DNA from: Polyangiaceae bacterium
Lineage (GTDB): Bacteria; Myxococcota_A; Polyangia; Polyangiales; Polyangiaceae
NCBI GenBank assembly: GCA_023150915.1
Contig: JAKLKA010000020.1
Location: forward strand, 1-64,000
Length of the DNA: 64,000 nucleotides
Direction: 5' to 3'
Shown: one piece after another, positions 8,901 through 17,329 of the stretch
Layout of the letters: each line of letters starts with the position of its first letter
Numbering within the stretch: the stretch's first letter is position 1
Made by a program: the position numbers and the translations under genes
Notes under the pieces: generated by a model
Seen by the model: only the letters and a program-made list of their open reading frames with translations
What the model was told of the DNA's origin: nothing
The model's database searches: none

Positions 8901-9796
8901 TTGGCGTCACCATTGCAGCACTGGGCGACTTCGATGGCGACGGCCCCGCCGACTTCGCGGTGGCCGCGTACTTCTACGGCGTATCGGGCGCACGCCAAGG
9001 CTACGTCGCGGTCATTCGCGGCGTCCCGACCGGCCAGACCTTCCCGGCCACTGTCACCCTCCCGGCGGATGTTGGCACCCGCGCCATCGCCTACGTGGGT
9101 GAAGCAGGAAACAACCAGTTCGGGTTGGCGATCACCTCCATGGGCGGTTTCTACGGAGGAAGCAAGTCCGCGATGGTTGTCGGTGCGCCGCTCGGCGGGA
9201 AGGTCTACTCGTTCCAGGGTGGAACAGGGACGACCGGGACCATTCAGGCAGGGACGGCGAAGGAGATCTATACGGGGTCCGTCGCGCTGCGCACGGGCAA
9301 CCCGGTCACCCACTTGGGAGCGTCAGGGGTGGGTGTCGGGAGCCCGGGCTTGGCGTCGAACGCGGGTGGTGACGCGAGGCTCTTCTTCGGGAACGGCACG
9401 ACGGTGTTCAGCGCGAGCGCCACGACGTTCTCCAACTCCGCGGCGCCTGCGCTGGGTGATCGTTTTGGCAACGCGGTCTTCGGCAGTGCATTCTCGGGCT
9501 CAGCGGTAGCCGCTAGCTGGATCGGAGGAGCGGGCGTCGACATCGCCATGTCGTCCGTGGCGGAGAACGGAGGGCCAGCCCGGCTCTACCTCGCCGAAGC
9601 CTCCAAGCTCACGGCGTCGGGCGACATAGTTGCGCTCGCGGACATCGTGGTGCCACTCCCGTCGGGCTGGGTCGGATCGTCCTCTGGATCCAGCTCAATC
9701 CGCGACTGCGACGGCGACGGATACGGCGACATCGCCGTCGGCGAGCACCTGGTCACGGCCACACCGTACGACGGGCGGGTACTGGTCCTCTGGTGA
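5996..9796 (+). CDS. Secreted lipoprotein with Gly-rich linker, Ig-like/fibronectin III and FG-GAP (integrin-like) repeat regions
   Basis: Signal peptide with lipobox SFGFATGCGDG; GGSGGSGTGGTGGTGG linker; FG-GAP-type DxDGDGxxD repeats (VGDIDGDGLVDVAIGASADAGRG, LGDFDGDGPADFAVAAY). Confidence 0.82.
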   Translation: MRNSAFLACFAVAMSFGFATGCGDGEEGGSGGSGTGGTGGTGGDGGKCPNLSFTAPTSGTKLGAGADKDGDCSNGIQVDVAVSTSAKDGAAATLRADGQSVGTATAAGSKLLFKDVQLASSGSTTLEVELDDDPSCTATIDVTSECGGAACEISKPVVSATHPELNGVPVAEGGDRVSAPGQDYQVAFEVKTTIEDGQPVTLTVDGKAQAAVALAQGGTAKFAGVTLVPDGDHEVSATCAPKVGSNGTSAKVKLPVDTTPPDLVNATPVDDTFIGPTEDVNPSKTGLQFKVCGESTAADAVDLPASLGAGKDNFCVAIGTASPQCSAAQAGAVGGKNGGCVELDCPGGAPFDLNVTLKDDAGNPTIKSLKGIRCASSLPGVQIIEPVDGTGSDVSKHILAATATQVRKDQDGTKAGAQYSVTACSNVAGTGTLRAGISGSTLTVVASNVATAPAQASDNCPAGYGHVVKFTNADLPDSTVTTDGKNALVAGTELEVEVTDVSTAKGKSPAVKVWVDSTAPNIYAWVPADLCGKLFQSPTDVTQNVVFGSTNSPVALTVTSNGTPANYTETSWANGFSTFNNVTFKVGSNDIAATTTEPSGNTAALKTPCAAMVGNPPVVTWTAPTQSSALNASTDGDGGTAGWQGAVSVQTDIGGSGATVTFTVTCGATETTLGTANVNASGVASLANVTLPECGSATLKATTSSVAGKGVGTSSLANKVVDTVAPSAATGITATVKDRRATSFTLSWTAPGDGSATVAGYDIRVSKSPITAGNFSAAEAVTYSGTPKAAGQVETLTVNGRVIETGYYFAVAAIDAGGNKGTIAATASAAKATFNQTILSGGTGERMGFRVDGASSINGDSLSDLIVGTAGQNKAYAWFGSATGYATAPSITFTGASGTSFGIAATPVGDIDGDGLVDVAIGASADAGRGRVYVFKGRANWAASYSQAQADYVIDVDPVADSKFTASSFGVTIAALGDFDGDGPADFAVAAYFYGVSGARQGYVAVIRGVPTGQTFPATVTLPADVGTRAIAYVGEAGNNQFGLAITSMGGFYGGSKSAMVVGAPLGGKVYSFQGGTGTTGTIQAGTAKEIYTGSVALRTGNPVTHLGASGVGVGSPGLASNAGGDARLFFGNGTTVFSASATTFSNSAAPALGDRFGNAVFGSAFSGSAVAASWIGGAGVDIAMSSVAENGGPARLYLAEASKLTASGDIVALADIVVPLPSGWVGSSSGSSSIRDCDGDGYGDIAVGEHLVTATPYDGRVLVLW

Positions 9797-10770
9797 CAAG
9801 TCGAAGAGCGGTCAGCTCCAGCGGGCCCCGTCCGGAGCTGACCGCGGCTTGGAACCTCGCGGTAGAGGCCGAGCTTGCCTTCGTTCTCGGCGCATTTGCG
9901 CGAGAACGCCTCGAAGTGGTGGTGCTGAAGGGGACGCCGCTGCTGCGGCGTCTCGGCGAGCCGCTCGTGGAGCGGACGCTCGCAGACAACGACCTGCTCG
10001 TGCGCGGCTCTTCACTGATTGCCGCCGAGAGGATTCTCGAGAGGCTCGGCTATCAGTCCACACGGCCACTGAGCCTGAGCGTTCGTGCCGGCTCCGGGCA
10101 GCACTCCATGGTGCGCCAAACGCCCGTAGTGCGCCACGTCGTCGACTTGCACTGGGCAGCATTCCACGCACCGTTCAGGGGAGTCAGTCCCGAGCTCGTC
10201 TGGGCTCACACCGAGGTGAGCTCGGTGTGCCAGCAAGAGGCCCGAGTCCTGGACCGCCCGATGACGCTGCTTCACACCGCTGCCCACTTCGTCTGGCACT
10301 CGATGGGCCAGCTCCGACTGTTGCGCACGCTGGGCCGTGCCTGGGATGCGTGGGGGCACGAGCTCGACCCGGCGGAGCTCAGGCACCTCGCGCTTCGAAC
10401 CGGCACGTTGCCGTCTCTCGAGTACTCGCTTCGTGCTGCACAAGAGCTCGGGCTGGCGCGTGGGGCGCTCCGTTTCACCACGCTTCGGGCCCGGACGGTC
10501 CGGGAGCTCCTACCCCCGGCAGAGTTGCTCCTGAAGCGACCCGTCCCGGACTACGAGCGCATGGCCGTGGCGCTGATCCTGGTATCGACGGAGCGTGCCC
10601 TCATCCATGCGCTGCGCTTGGCACTTCCCAGCATCCCGGAGGCCGAAATCCTGGCGGGAGCTTCCGGCCCCCAAGCAGTGGCCCGGACCTACCTGCTCCG
10701 CCCGTTCTACGCCGCCCGAAGGCTGAGAGCGTATCGCCGTCACTTGGCCCGCGAAGTCGACGACGCATAG
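9793..10770 (+). CDS. Nucleotidyltransferase family protein (NTP_transf_5-like)
   Basis: LEVVVLKGTPLLRRLGEPLVERTLADNDLLVRGSS, HHxx-rich C-terminal half (HTAAHFVWHSMGQLRLL); GTG start overlaps preceding stop (GTGA). Confidence 0.78.
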   Translation: MTSRRAVSSSGPRPELTAAWNLAVEAELAFVLGAFARERLEVVVLKGTPLLRRLGEPLVERTLADNDLLVRGSSLIAAERILERLGYQSTRPLSLSVRAGSGQHSMVRQTPVVRHVVDLHWAAFHAPFRGVSPELVWAHTEVSSVCQQEARVLDRPMTLLHTAAHFVWHSMGQLRLLRTLGRAWDAWGHELDPAELRHLALRTGTLPSLEYSLRAAQELGLARGALRFTTLRARTVRELLPPAELLLKRPVPDYERMAVALILVSTERALIHALRLALPSIPEAEILAGASGPQAVARTYLLRPFYAARRLRAYRRHLAREVDDA

Positions 10771-12005
10771 CCATCCGGAGGGCTTGGACCGTCGGTCAGG
10801 GCGGCGTAAAGCGACCGGAGCGAGGCGCGGAGGCCCAGCCAGCTGGTCACGAGCCGCTCCCGAGCCGCCCGTCCCATCGCTGCCAGCTCCTCGTCGTTTA
10901 GCGCAGCGGTGCGCTCGAGAGCGAGCGTGAGCCCGTCGACGCTGCCTGCTTCGTGTAGGAAGCCGACCGTCGAGTCCACGAGTGCGCGAAACAGGGGGAT
11001 ATCCGATGCGACTACAGGCTTCCGCGCGAGGAAGGCCATCAGCGCCACCGAGCTGTGGGCGTACCACCGCACGGAGTAGGGCAGCACTACCACATGACTG
11101 GATGCCAAGGCCGCGCAGAACTCCTCCGGCGTGAGATAGCGGTCCAAGATCACTGAGTTCCGGAGCGACTTGGCGCGCTGGCGATCGAAGCCGGGCGTTG
11201 GTTTGCCGGCGATGAGCAGCCCGCAGCGCGTGCCGGCCGGGAACTCGGCTTTCTCCCATGCATCAAGCAGCGTGTCGATGCCCTTCTCTTTGCGGAGAAC
11301 ACCGAGCAACAGAAAGACTCGGTCGTAGCGCTGGAGCTTCGCCCCGAGGGCCGACCGGTGCTCGCGGAGCTTCTTGGCGTCGAGCACCGGCTCGACATCC
11401 GCCCACGGAAACGGGTGGACACAGATGGTCTCGCACGGGACGCCCATGCGACGCTGCAGCTCCTCACGGACGTGGTCGAAGTGGACGATCAAGCGGTCGG
11501 CGAGCTCGAACACGCGGCGACGCCTCGCGGAAGAGCTGCGCGGCCCCTCGAAGACGACGTCGTGCGCCGTGACGAGCAGAGTCTTGCCGAGGGCCTTGAC
11601 CGCGAGCGCGAACAGCCAGGTGGGAAGCTCGTCGTCGATGACGCTCAGGTTGACAACGTCGATGCGTTCCCGACGGATGTACGGGACCAGCCGGACGTAG
11701 CCGAGCGCTAGCTCGGCGTAGCGTATCGGCAGACGGAGCCCGGAAAGCTCGAGGAATCGCAGGTATGGGTTCCGGTCCGTGTTCTCTGTCAGCGGGAAGA
11801 AGACCCTCAGCACCTTCTCCCCGGCCGGCGGCCTGAACGTGAAGTAGCGGTTTGTCGCGAGCGTCAGGTCCACCGACTCGACCGCCCGTAGCGCCTCTGC
11901 GATCCCCGCCAGATAGGCTCCGGCCACCCCCGCAGTTCCATGGTAGACGTACAGCACCCGGAGCGGTTCGCGAGGCCCGGGTGCTCGCGACCCGATGTCG
12001 TTCAT
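10740..12005 (-). CDS. Glycosyltransferase family 4 protein
   Basis: VFLLLGVLRKEKGIDTLLDAWEKA...LLIAGKP and HVVVLPYSVRWYAHSSVALMAFLARKPVVASDIPLFRALVD donor-binding motifs. Confidence 0.87.
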   Translation of the reverse strand: MNDIGSRAPGPREPLRVLYVYHGTAGVAGAYLAGIAEALRAVESVDLTLATNRYFTFRPPAGEKVLRVFFPLTENTDRNPYLRFLELSGLRLPIRYAELALGYVRLVPYIRRERIDVVNLSVIDDELPTWLFALAVKALGKTLLVTAHDVVFEGPRSSSARRRRVFELADRLIVHFDHVREELQRRMGVPCETICVHPFPWADVEPVLDAKKLREHRSALGAKLQRYDRVFLLLGVLRKEKGIDTLLDAWEKAEFPAGTRCGLLIAGKPTPGFDRQRAKSLRNSVILDRYLTPEEFCAALASSHVVVLPYSVRWYAHSSVALMAFLARKPVVASDIPLFRALVDSTVGFLHEAGSVDGLTLALERTAALNDEELAAMGRAARERLVTSWLGLRASLRSLYAALTDGPSPPDGYASSTSRAK

Positions 12006-12035
12006 CGGGCCCCGAGATGACGTCGAGTGCGACGA

Positions 12036-13145
12036 TCAGGCCTTGCCATAGAACTGGCGAACGGTCGCAATCACGTAGTCGAGCTCGTCGTTCGTGATTT
12101 CCACGTTCATCGGCAGCGAGCAGACCTCTCGGCTCAACGCTTCCGTCTCCGGGAAGCCCCGGTCCTCCAGTCCGAGCGCGGCGTGCTTGTAGTACGGCTT
12201 CCGGAACTGCGTGAGCACTTCGACGCCGCTTTGCTTCAAGTGCTCGGAGAAGGCGTTGCCCTGCTTCGAGCGAACAGTGTAGTTCTGGTACACGTGAGTG
12301 AAACCCGGCCGATCATAGTGAGGCAGCAAGAGATCTGGCAGGTTCGACAGGTTCGTTCGATAGCGCTCTGCAATCTCTTGCCGACGAACGATCCAGCGCG
12401 GTAGGTGCCGGAGCTTCACGTCAAGGAACGCAGCCTGCAGATTGTCCAACAGCGCCGTGAAGCCATGCCCGTGGTACTCCCCCGTCTCGCGGTCCTCGCC
12501 GTTGTAACGCATTCGGCTCACCCAGCGGGCGACCTCAGGGTCGTCGGTCGTGATGGCTCCACCGTCACCGTAGCCACCGAGGATCTTGAACGGATAGAAA
12601 CTCCAACATCCGGTCTTGCCCCAGGCACCGGCGCCCTTGCCGTTGATGCTCGCTCCGAGCGACTGGCAAGCGTCTTCCACGACCACCAGGCGGTGCTTCT
12701 CTGCCAGCGCCACGATCCTGGGCATGTCTGCCATCCAGCCGGAGAGGTGCACCGGGAGAAGCGCCTTGGTGCGCGCGGTGATCGCGGGCTCGATCAGGTC
12801 CACGTCGATGTTGAAGTCCTTGCCAACGTCGACGAGGACAGGCGTTGCACCCACGTTCACGATCGCCGAGCAGCTCGCGACGAACGTGTGCGCCGGCACG
12901 ATGACCTCGTCTCCCGGTCCAATTCCGGCTGCCCGCAGCGACAGGTGCAGGGCGTCGTATCCGCTGTTGAGCCCGACCGCGAAGCGCGTCCCGACGAACT
13001 TCGCGAGGTTCTCCTCGAAGCTTCGCAGCTGGCCCCTCATGATCAGGTCACCGCGAGACATCACGTCGCGATACGCTGCGTCGATCTCGTCTTTGATCAG
13101 CTCGTAGTTCCTGACTGCATTGACAAACGGGACTTTGTAACCCAT
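12036..13145 (-). CDS. DegT/DnrJ/EryC1/StrS family sugar aminotransferase
   Basis: GLNSGYDALHLSLRAAGIGPGDEVIVPAHTFVAS; VVVEDACQSLGASINGKGAGAWGKTGCWSFYPFKILGGYGDGGAI PLP-Lys motif. Confidence 0.93.
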   Translation of the reverse strand: MGYKVPFVNAVRNYELIKDEIDAAYRDVMSRGDLIMRGQLRSFEENLAKFVGTRFAVGLNSGYDALHLSLRAAGIGPGDEVIVPAHTFVASCSAIVNVGATPVLVDVGKDFNIDVDLIEPAITARTKALLPVHLSGWMADMPRIVALAEKHRLVVVEDACQSLGASINGKGAGAWGKTGCWSFYPFKILGGYGDGGAITTDDPEVARWVSRMRYNGEDRETGEYHGHGFTALLDNLQAAFLDVKLRHLPRWIVRRQEIAERYRTNLSNLPDLLLPHYDRPGFTHVYQNYTVRSKQGNAFSEHLKQSGVEVLTQFRKPYYKHAALGLEDRGFPETEALSREVCSLPMNVEITNDELDYVIATVRQFYGKA

Positions 13146-13162
13146 GGCGAATCCTCGTGGCC

Positions 13163-13711
13163 CTAGCCGGGTGACTCTCGAGTGGGAACGAAGGCGCCGA
13201 GCAGCCGGAGCCCGAGCCTTCGGGTGCGATGTCCGATGCGGTACCGAGAAAGCCCGGCCTTCTCAGCGGCACGGATAGAAGCCAGATTCGCCTCCTCCGT
13301 GAGGTACCAAAGTCTCCCGCAGGTAGTCCTCTCGAGCGCCGCGACTTTCCGGATCGCTTCCGATGCGATGCCTCGCCCGCGGTAATCCGGGTCCGTCCAC
13401 GTGTCACCGATTTGAAGGTCGTCCACGGCCATGAAGGGAAATCGGAACCACCCTGGTGTCACCACGGAGCGGTGAATGGGCTTGTCGCCATCGTACACGG
13501 TGAGCACGCCGTAGCGTCGGTTGCGGAAGACATGGAGCTCGTGGAATATCCACCACACGGCGAGGGGCGGAGTGAACATGCGGCGTGGCCAGGGCCTCCG
13601 AAGCGAAGGCCGCCAGAGTGCCACTCGGAGATCGCCGCCACCCTCCGGAGGCGCAACCTCCGAGGGCGCTGCGAAGTAGAAACGGCAAACGTGGTCGTCT
13701 GAGCTTGCCAT
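13163..13711 (-). CDS. GNAT family N-acetyltransferase
   Basis: DLQIGDTWTDPDYRGRGIASEAIRKVAAL...LWYLTEEANLASIRAAEKAGL acetyl-CoA binding motif. Confidence 0.85.
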   Translation of the reverse strand: MASSDDHVCRFYFAAPSEVAPPEGGGDLRVALWRPSLRRPWPRRMFTPPLAVWWIFHELHVFRNRRYGVLTVYDGDKPIHRSVVTPGWFRFPFMAVDDLQIGDTWTDPDYRGRGIASEAIRKVAALERTTCGRLWYLTEEANLASIRAAEKAGLSRYRIGHRTRRLGLRLLGAFVPTRESPG

Positions 13712-13722
13712 TCCCGAGCAAT

Positions 13723-14832
13723 CTAGCCTTGCGGCGGTGCCGTCGACAATCGGCTATCTTCAGCGGGCTCTGCTCTGCGTTTCGCCACGGCACGCCGCCA
13801 GCCCAGCCAGAGCTGAATGGTCCACGCCCCCAAACTGGCCAGCAACGCATAGAAGCCGACTGCGACAAGTCGACGTTTCCAAACTTCGGAGGTGGCCGGC
13901 CCATCGACGATCGCGACGTAGCGCGGTCTGACGCCGCCGAGATGACTGATGAGGCGTGCCGCCGGCTTGGGCAGCAGCCGCAGCCGGAGGTTCAGTTCGG
14001 TCGCCTCGAAGACGTTGTTGCCCCAGGGGAACGCGAGCATGGCGAGCCCCTCGGGTGAGTAATAGGGAGTGCGAGAAAGCTGAACTTGGCGTCCGTCCAT
14101 CTCAAAAGCGTTCTTCTCGACGGTGGCTCGGTTCACCGCTGCGAGTGCCGCTTCCTGGAAGAACTCGAGCTGGAAGGGATGGTACTGGAGTACCGCATCG
14201 CGGAAGGCCAGAGCCGACAATGGCACTCCATCTTCGCCGCGCACGATGAATCCGAACTGCGCATCAATGAAGACCCACTTCTTGAGTCCTCGGTCGTAGA
14301 ATTCGTTGAAGCCGTGGCTGTTGCTGGTGACTTCGCGCGCCGGCATTCCCACGGCGGTGGCAAGCGCGACGAACACCTGCGTAAAGTCTGAACAACAGCC
14401 GCGGGCTCCATTGGCCAGGTCGCGGGCCTTTTCGGCGAGGTCGTCCGTGAATCCACAACCCGTGCGGGGCACTGCAGGGTGCCGGGCCACTAGTCGCGCG
14501 AGCCCCTTGGCTCGCTCAGTGTCGTCGCCGAGCGTTCTCAAGCGCGCAAGCGAGCCAGCTCCAAGTGCGGCATCAATCTGGTGCACCGCTCGAGGCGACT
14601 CGGCTCGGTCAACCCGGAACCCTGAGGTCGAAAGAGCCGGATAGTCCGCGTATACGGCGCCTGGGTCAGACGTGTAATCCGTGAAGATCGCGTCCCGGAC
14701 AGCGACATACGCAATCTTGTTCCCTAGGTAACCCGCCAGCAGAAGCAGGATGGCCACGAGGCATGGCGCAGCAAAGAGCCTGCCTCGGAAGCGGCGGACC
14801 CGAGGACGACCAAGCGCTGTCAATGCTTTCAT
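13723..14832 (-). CDS. Membrane protein with transglutaminase-like domain
   Basis: GARGCCSDFTQVFVALATAVGMPAREVTSNSHGFNEFYDRGLKKWVFIDAQFG gives a Cys-His-Asp transglutaminase core; N- and C-terminal TM segments. Confidence 0.82.
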   Translation of the reverse strand: MKALTALGRPRVRRFRGRLFAAPCLVAILLLLAGYLGNKIAYVAVRDAIFTDYTSDPGAVYADYPALSTSGFRVDRAESPRAVHQIDAALGAGSLARLRTLGDDTERAKGLARLVARHPAVPRTGCGFTDDLAEKARDLANGARGCCSDFTQVFVALATAVGMPAREVTSNSHGFNEFYDRGLKKWVFIDAQFGFIVRGEDGVPLSALAFRDAVLQYHPFQLEFFQEAALAAVNRATVEKNAFEMDGRQVQLSRTPYYSPEGLAMLAFPWGNNVFEATELNLRLRLLPKPAARLISHLGGVRPRYVAIVDGPATSEVWKRRLVAVGFYALLASLGAWTIQLWLGWRRAVAKRRAEPAEDSRLSTAPPQG

Positions 14833-14950
14833 GCGTTGCGTGGGCTATGGGGCGCGTTCACGGGTGGAGCGCGAGGTTAGCGCGAGCCAGTGGTGCGCAC
14901 CAGACCCGAATCAAATGGCCAGATTGCCAATCGAGCCACGCTGCGCTCGA

Positions 14951-16261
14951 ATGCGCGACGACATGCCCGGTCCGGGAAGTTCCTCTGCGTCTGGGGTAGC
15001 CCCCCTGACCATCGCTTTCGTGATGATCAGCTTCGATCCCGAGCCCGGCGCACAACATGGGCTGCCTTTGGCACGGTGGCTGATGGAGCGTGGGCACCGT
15101 GTCAAAGTGCTGACGTCTTTCCCCCAGTACCCCGCCGGGAAGACCTATCCGGGGTACCGGCAACGGTCGTTCTTCCGCGAGGTGATGCAAGGCGTTCCGG
15201 TTCTGCGCGTGCCGATCTACCCGAGTCACGACACCTCTGCGCTCCGGAGAATCGCGACTTATGGGAGCTTCGCAGCCTCGGCGACCTTCATCGGCGCGCC
15301 CCTGGTGGGTCCTGCAGACGTGGTCTTTCTCTACGATCCACCACCCACCACCGGGGTGCCGGCGCTGGCGCTGAGTCTCCTCCGGCGTGCTCCGGTGGTC
15401 CATCACATCGCGGACATGTGGCCCGAGACGGTCACTGAGTCTGGAATGCTGCGGAGTGAGCTCGCCAGGTCGGTCGCGCATGCGAGCATCGGTGCTTACT
15501 GCAAGATGCTCTACTCCCACGCCCAGCACGTCTCGGTGCTCTCGCCCGGGTTCAAGCGGCTGCTCGTCGAGCGCGGCGTGCCCGCGCAGAAGGTGTCGGT
15601 CATCTACAACTGGGCGGATGACGCCTTCCGGCCGCTGCCCAAAGACGCCGAGTATGCTCGCGCGCTCGGGGTGCAGGGGGGATTCAACGTTCTCTACGCC
15701 GGCAACGTTGGCCCGTTGCAGAACATCGAAGTTGTGGTTCGCGCCGCGGCGTTGATCAAATCCCATTCCGACATCCAGGTCCACGTCGTCGGAACGGGGC
15801 CGCTGCTCGACCGGGTGAAAGCCGTTGCGAAGGAGGTTGGTGCGGTGAACGTCAACTTCGTCCCGCGGCAACCGTTTGGCGACATGCCCCGAATCCAGGC
15901 GCTCGCCGACGTCCTCCTGGTGCATCTCAAGGATGTGCCCTTTCTGCGCGCGACGATTCCCAGCAAGACCCAGGTTTCGATGGCGTGTGGCAGGGCAGTT
16001 CTGATGGCGGCGCGCGGGGATGCTCCTGACCTGATCCTCAGGGCTGGCGCAGGGTCCGCATGCGAGCCGGATAACCCCAACGCGTTGGCAGCCGAAATGC
16101 TGAGGTTGCACTCGCTTCCGAGACCCGAGCTGGAAGCGATGGGGCGCAACGGCAGACGCTACTACGAGGACCACCTGAGCCTGGACGCTTCAGCTCGGGC
16201 GATGGAGTCGCTGTTCTGTGAAGCTGCCCGCTCCGGGCGCCGCGCTGGAAAGCTCGCCTAG
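14951..16261 (+). CDS. Glycosyltransferase family 4 protein (WbuB-like)
   Basis: FDPEPGAQHGLPLARWLMERGHRVKVLTSFPQYPAGKTYPGY...VVHHIADMWPETV...VLYAGNVGPLQNIEVVVRAAALI. Start placed at internal Met. Confidence 0.88.
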   Translation: MRDDMPGPGSSSASGVAPLTIAFVMISFDPEPGAQHGLPLARWLMERGHRVKVLTSFPQYPAGKTYPGYRQRSFFREVMQGVPVLRVPIYPSHDTSALRRIATYGSFAASATFIGAPLVGPADVVFLYDPPPTTGVPALALSLLRRAPVVHHIADMWPETVTESGMLRSELARSVAHASIGAYCKMLYSHAQHVSVLSPGFKRLLVERGVPAQKVSVIYNWADDAFRPLPKDAEYARALGVQGGFNVLYAGNVGPLQNIEVVVRAAALIKSHSDIQVHVVGTGPLLDRVKAVAKEVGAVNVNFVPRQPFGDMPRIQALADVLLVHLKDVPFLRATIPSKTQVSMACGRAVLMAARGDAPDLILRAGAGSACEPDNPNALAAEMLRLHSLPRPELEAMGRNGRRYYEDHLSLDASARAMESLFCEAARSGRRAGKLA

Positions 16262-17250
16262 AGGGCCCACTTCTTCTTGAGCGCGTTTGTCGCCTCAGCG
16301 CGTTCCAGTGCAGTGAGCCGGTGTGAGAAGACCACGAACTCGGAGACGCCGAATGCCCCATGCTCGACGTTGAGCGGATCGTGACAAAGATGGCCGGCGC
16401 CCAGGAGCGTTGCGAGCCCCGAGCTTCCGGTGAGGCTCTGCTCGAACACCCCGTTGCGATACAGCGCGCGGTCGCCCATTGTCGATACTGCGAGTTCCAG
16501 TAGCATGGGGTTCCCATCGGGCATCGGCGCCCCTTGCAGCACGGGCGTGGGGGTAGCCGTGCCCTGGTACACGAGGAGAGTTCCGCCGAGGGTGCCCCAC
16601 CAAGTCGAGGTGGCCCCGACTGGTGGGAGCACGCTACGGTTGCTCAAGAGGACCTGCTGAGTCGCTGCGCCGGGGTGCTTGTAGACGACGAACAGGATCG
16701 AGTATTGGTCGGCGAGCTTCGCAGACTGACCGAATACGAGCGCGTCATCGAGGCCATCGCAGTGCACCGCAGGCCGGCCGTTGTTGAGGGTTAGCAACGG
16801 GCGCTTGGTGCCCGACGCTGTCGCGAGCGCCGCCCCGCACTTGCTGGCCCAGGAGTCGACGTAGGGTCCCGCGGACTTCAAGGTGGACGGATCCGCGGCG
16901 TCGAGCCAGACGACGCAGTCTGGAGAGGTCGCAGGGTTCCAAGCGGGGGCTCCGTCTGTCGCATCCGCTTCTGGCGAGTCCGCGGGAGCGTCGATCGCGT
17001 CCATGGCATCGTCGGCGTCACCTGCGGCATCCTGGTCTCCGGCTGCATCGCTCGGTGCACCGCCAAGCGACCCTGCCCAACCCCCGCCGCCGCCCGATCC
17101 CCCAAACGGTGCGCCAGAGACCCCAGCGGTCCCCCCCTGCACGGTCTTGCCAGCACCCGGCGCAGCCCCGTCCTCCTCCAGCGCGCACGCGAGCAGCACA
17201 CACGAGGCCGCCCACAGCGCCGACGCGCGGAACGGAAGCATGCTCCGCAT
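16258..17250 (-). CDS. Secreted lipoprotein with LamG/concanavalin-like domain
   Basis: Lipobox ASCVLLACALEEDG; C-terminal NPATSPDCVVWLDAADPSTL...YRNGVFEQSLTGSSGLATLLGAGHL...FGVSEFVVFSHRLTALERAEATNALKKKW typical of bacterial LamG-like sandwich proteins. Confidence 0.7.
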   Translation of the reverse strand: MRSMLPFRASALWAASCVLLACALEEDGAAPGAGKTVQGGTAGVSGAPFGGSGGGGGWAGSLGGAPSDAAGDQDAAGDADDAMDAIDAPADSPEADATDGAPAWNPATSPDCVVWLDAADPSTLKSAGPYVDSWASKCGAALATASGTKRPLLTLNNGRPAVHCDGLDDALVFGQSAKLADQYSILFVVYKHPGAATQQVLLSNRSVLPPVGATSTWWGTLGGTLLVYQGTATPTPVLQGAPMPDGNPMLLELAVSTMGDRALYRNGVFEQSLTGSSGLATLLGAGHLCHDPLNVEHGAFGVSEFVVFSHRLTALERAEATNALKKKWAL

Positions 17251-17329
17251 CGTATCCCGCGTGTCGGCCAGCGCAAGCATGCGTATACGCGAGTGACAGC
17301 GCCCGTTTCGTCGGCTAAACCCGCGGTGC

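Noticed and set aside
14858-16174. 438-aa minus-strand ORF
   Set aside because: Antisense to the clear GT4 gene; His/Arg-rich composition typical of spurious high-GC antisense frames.
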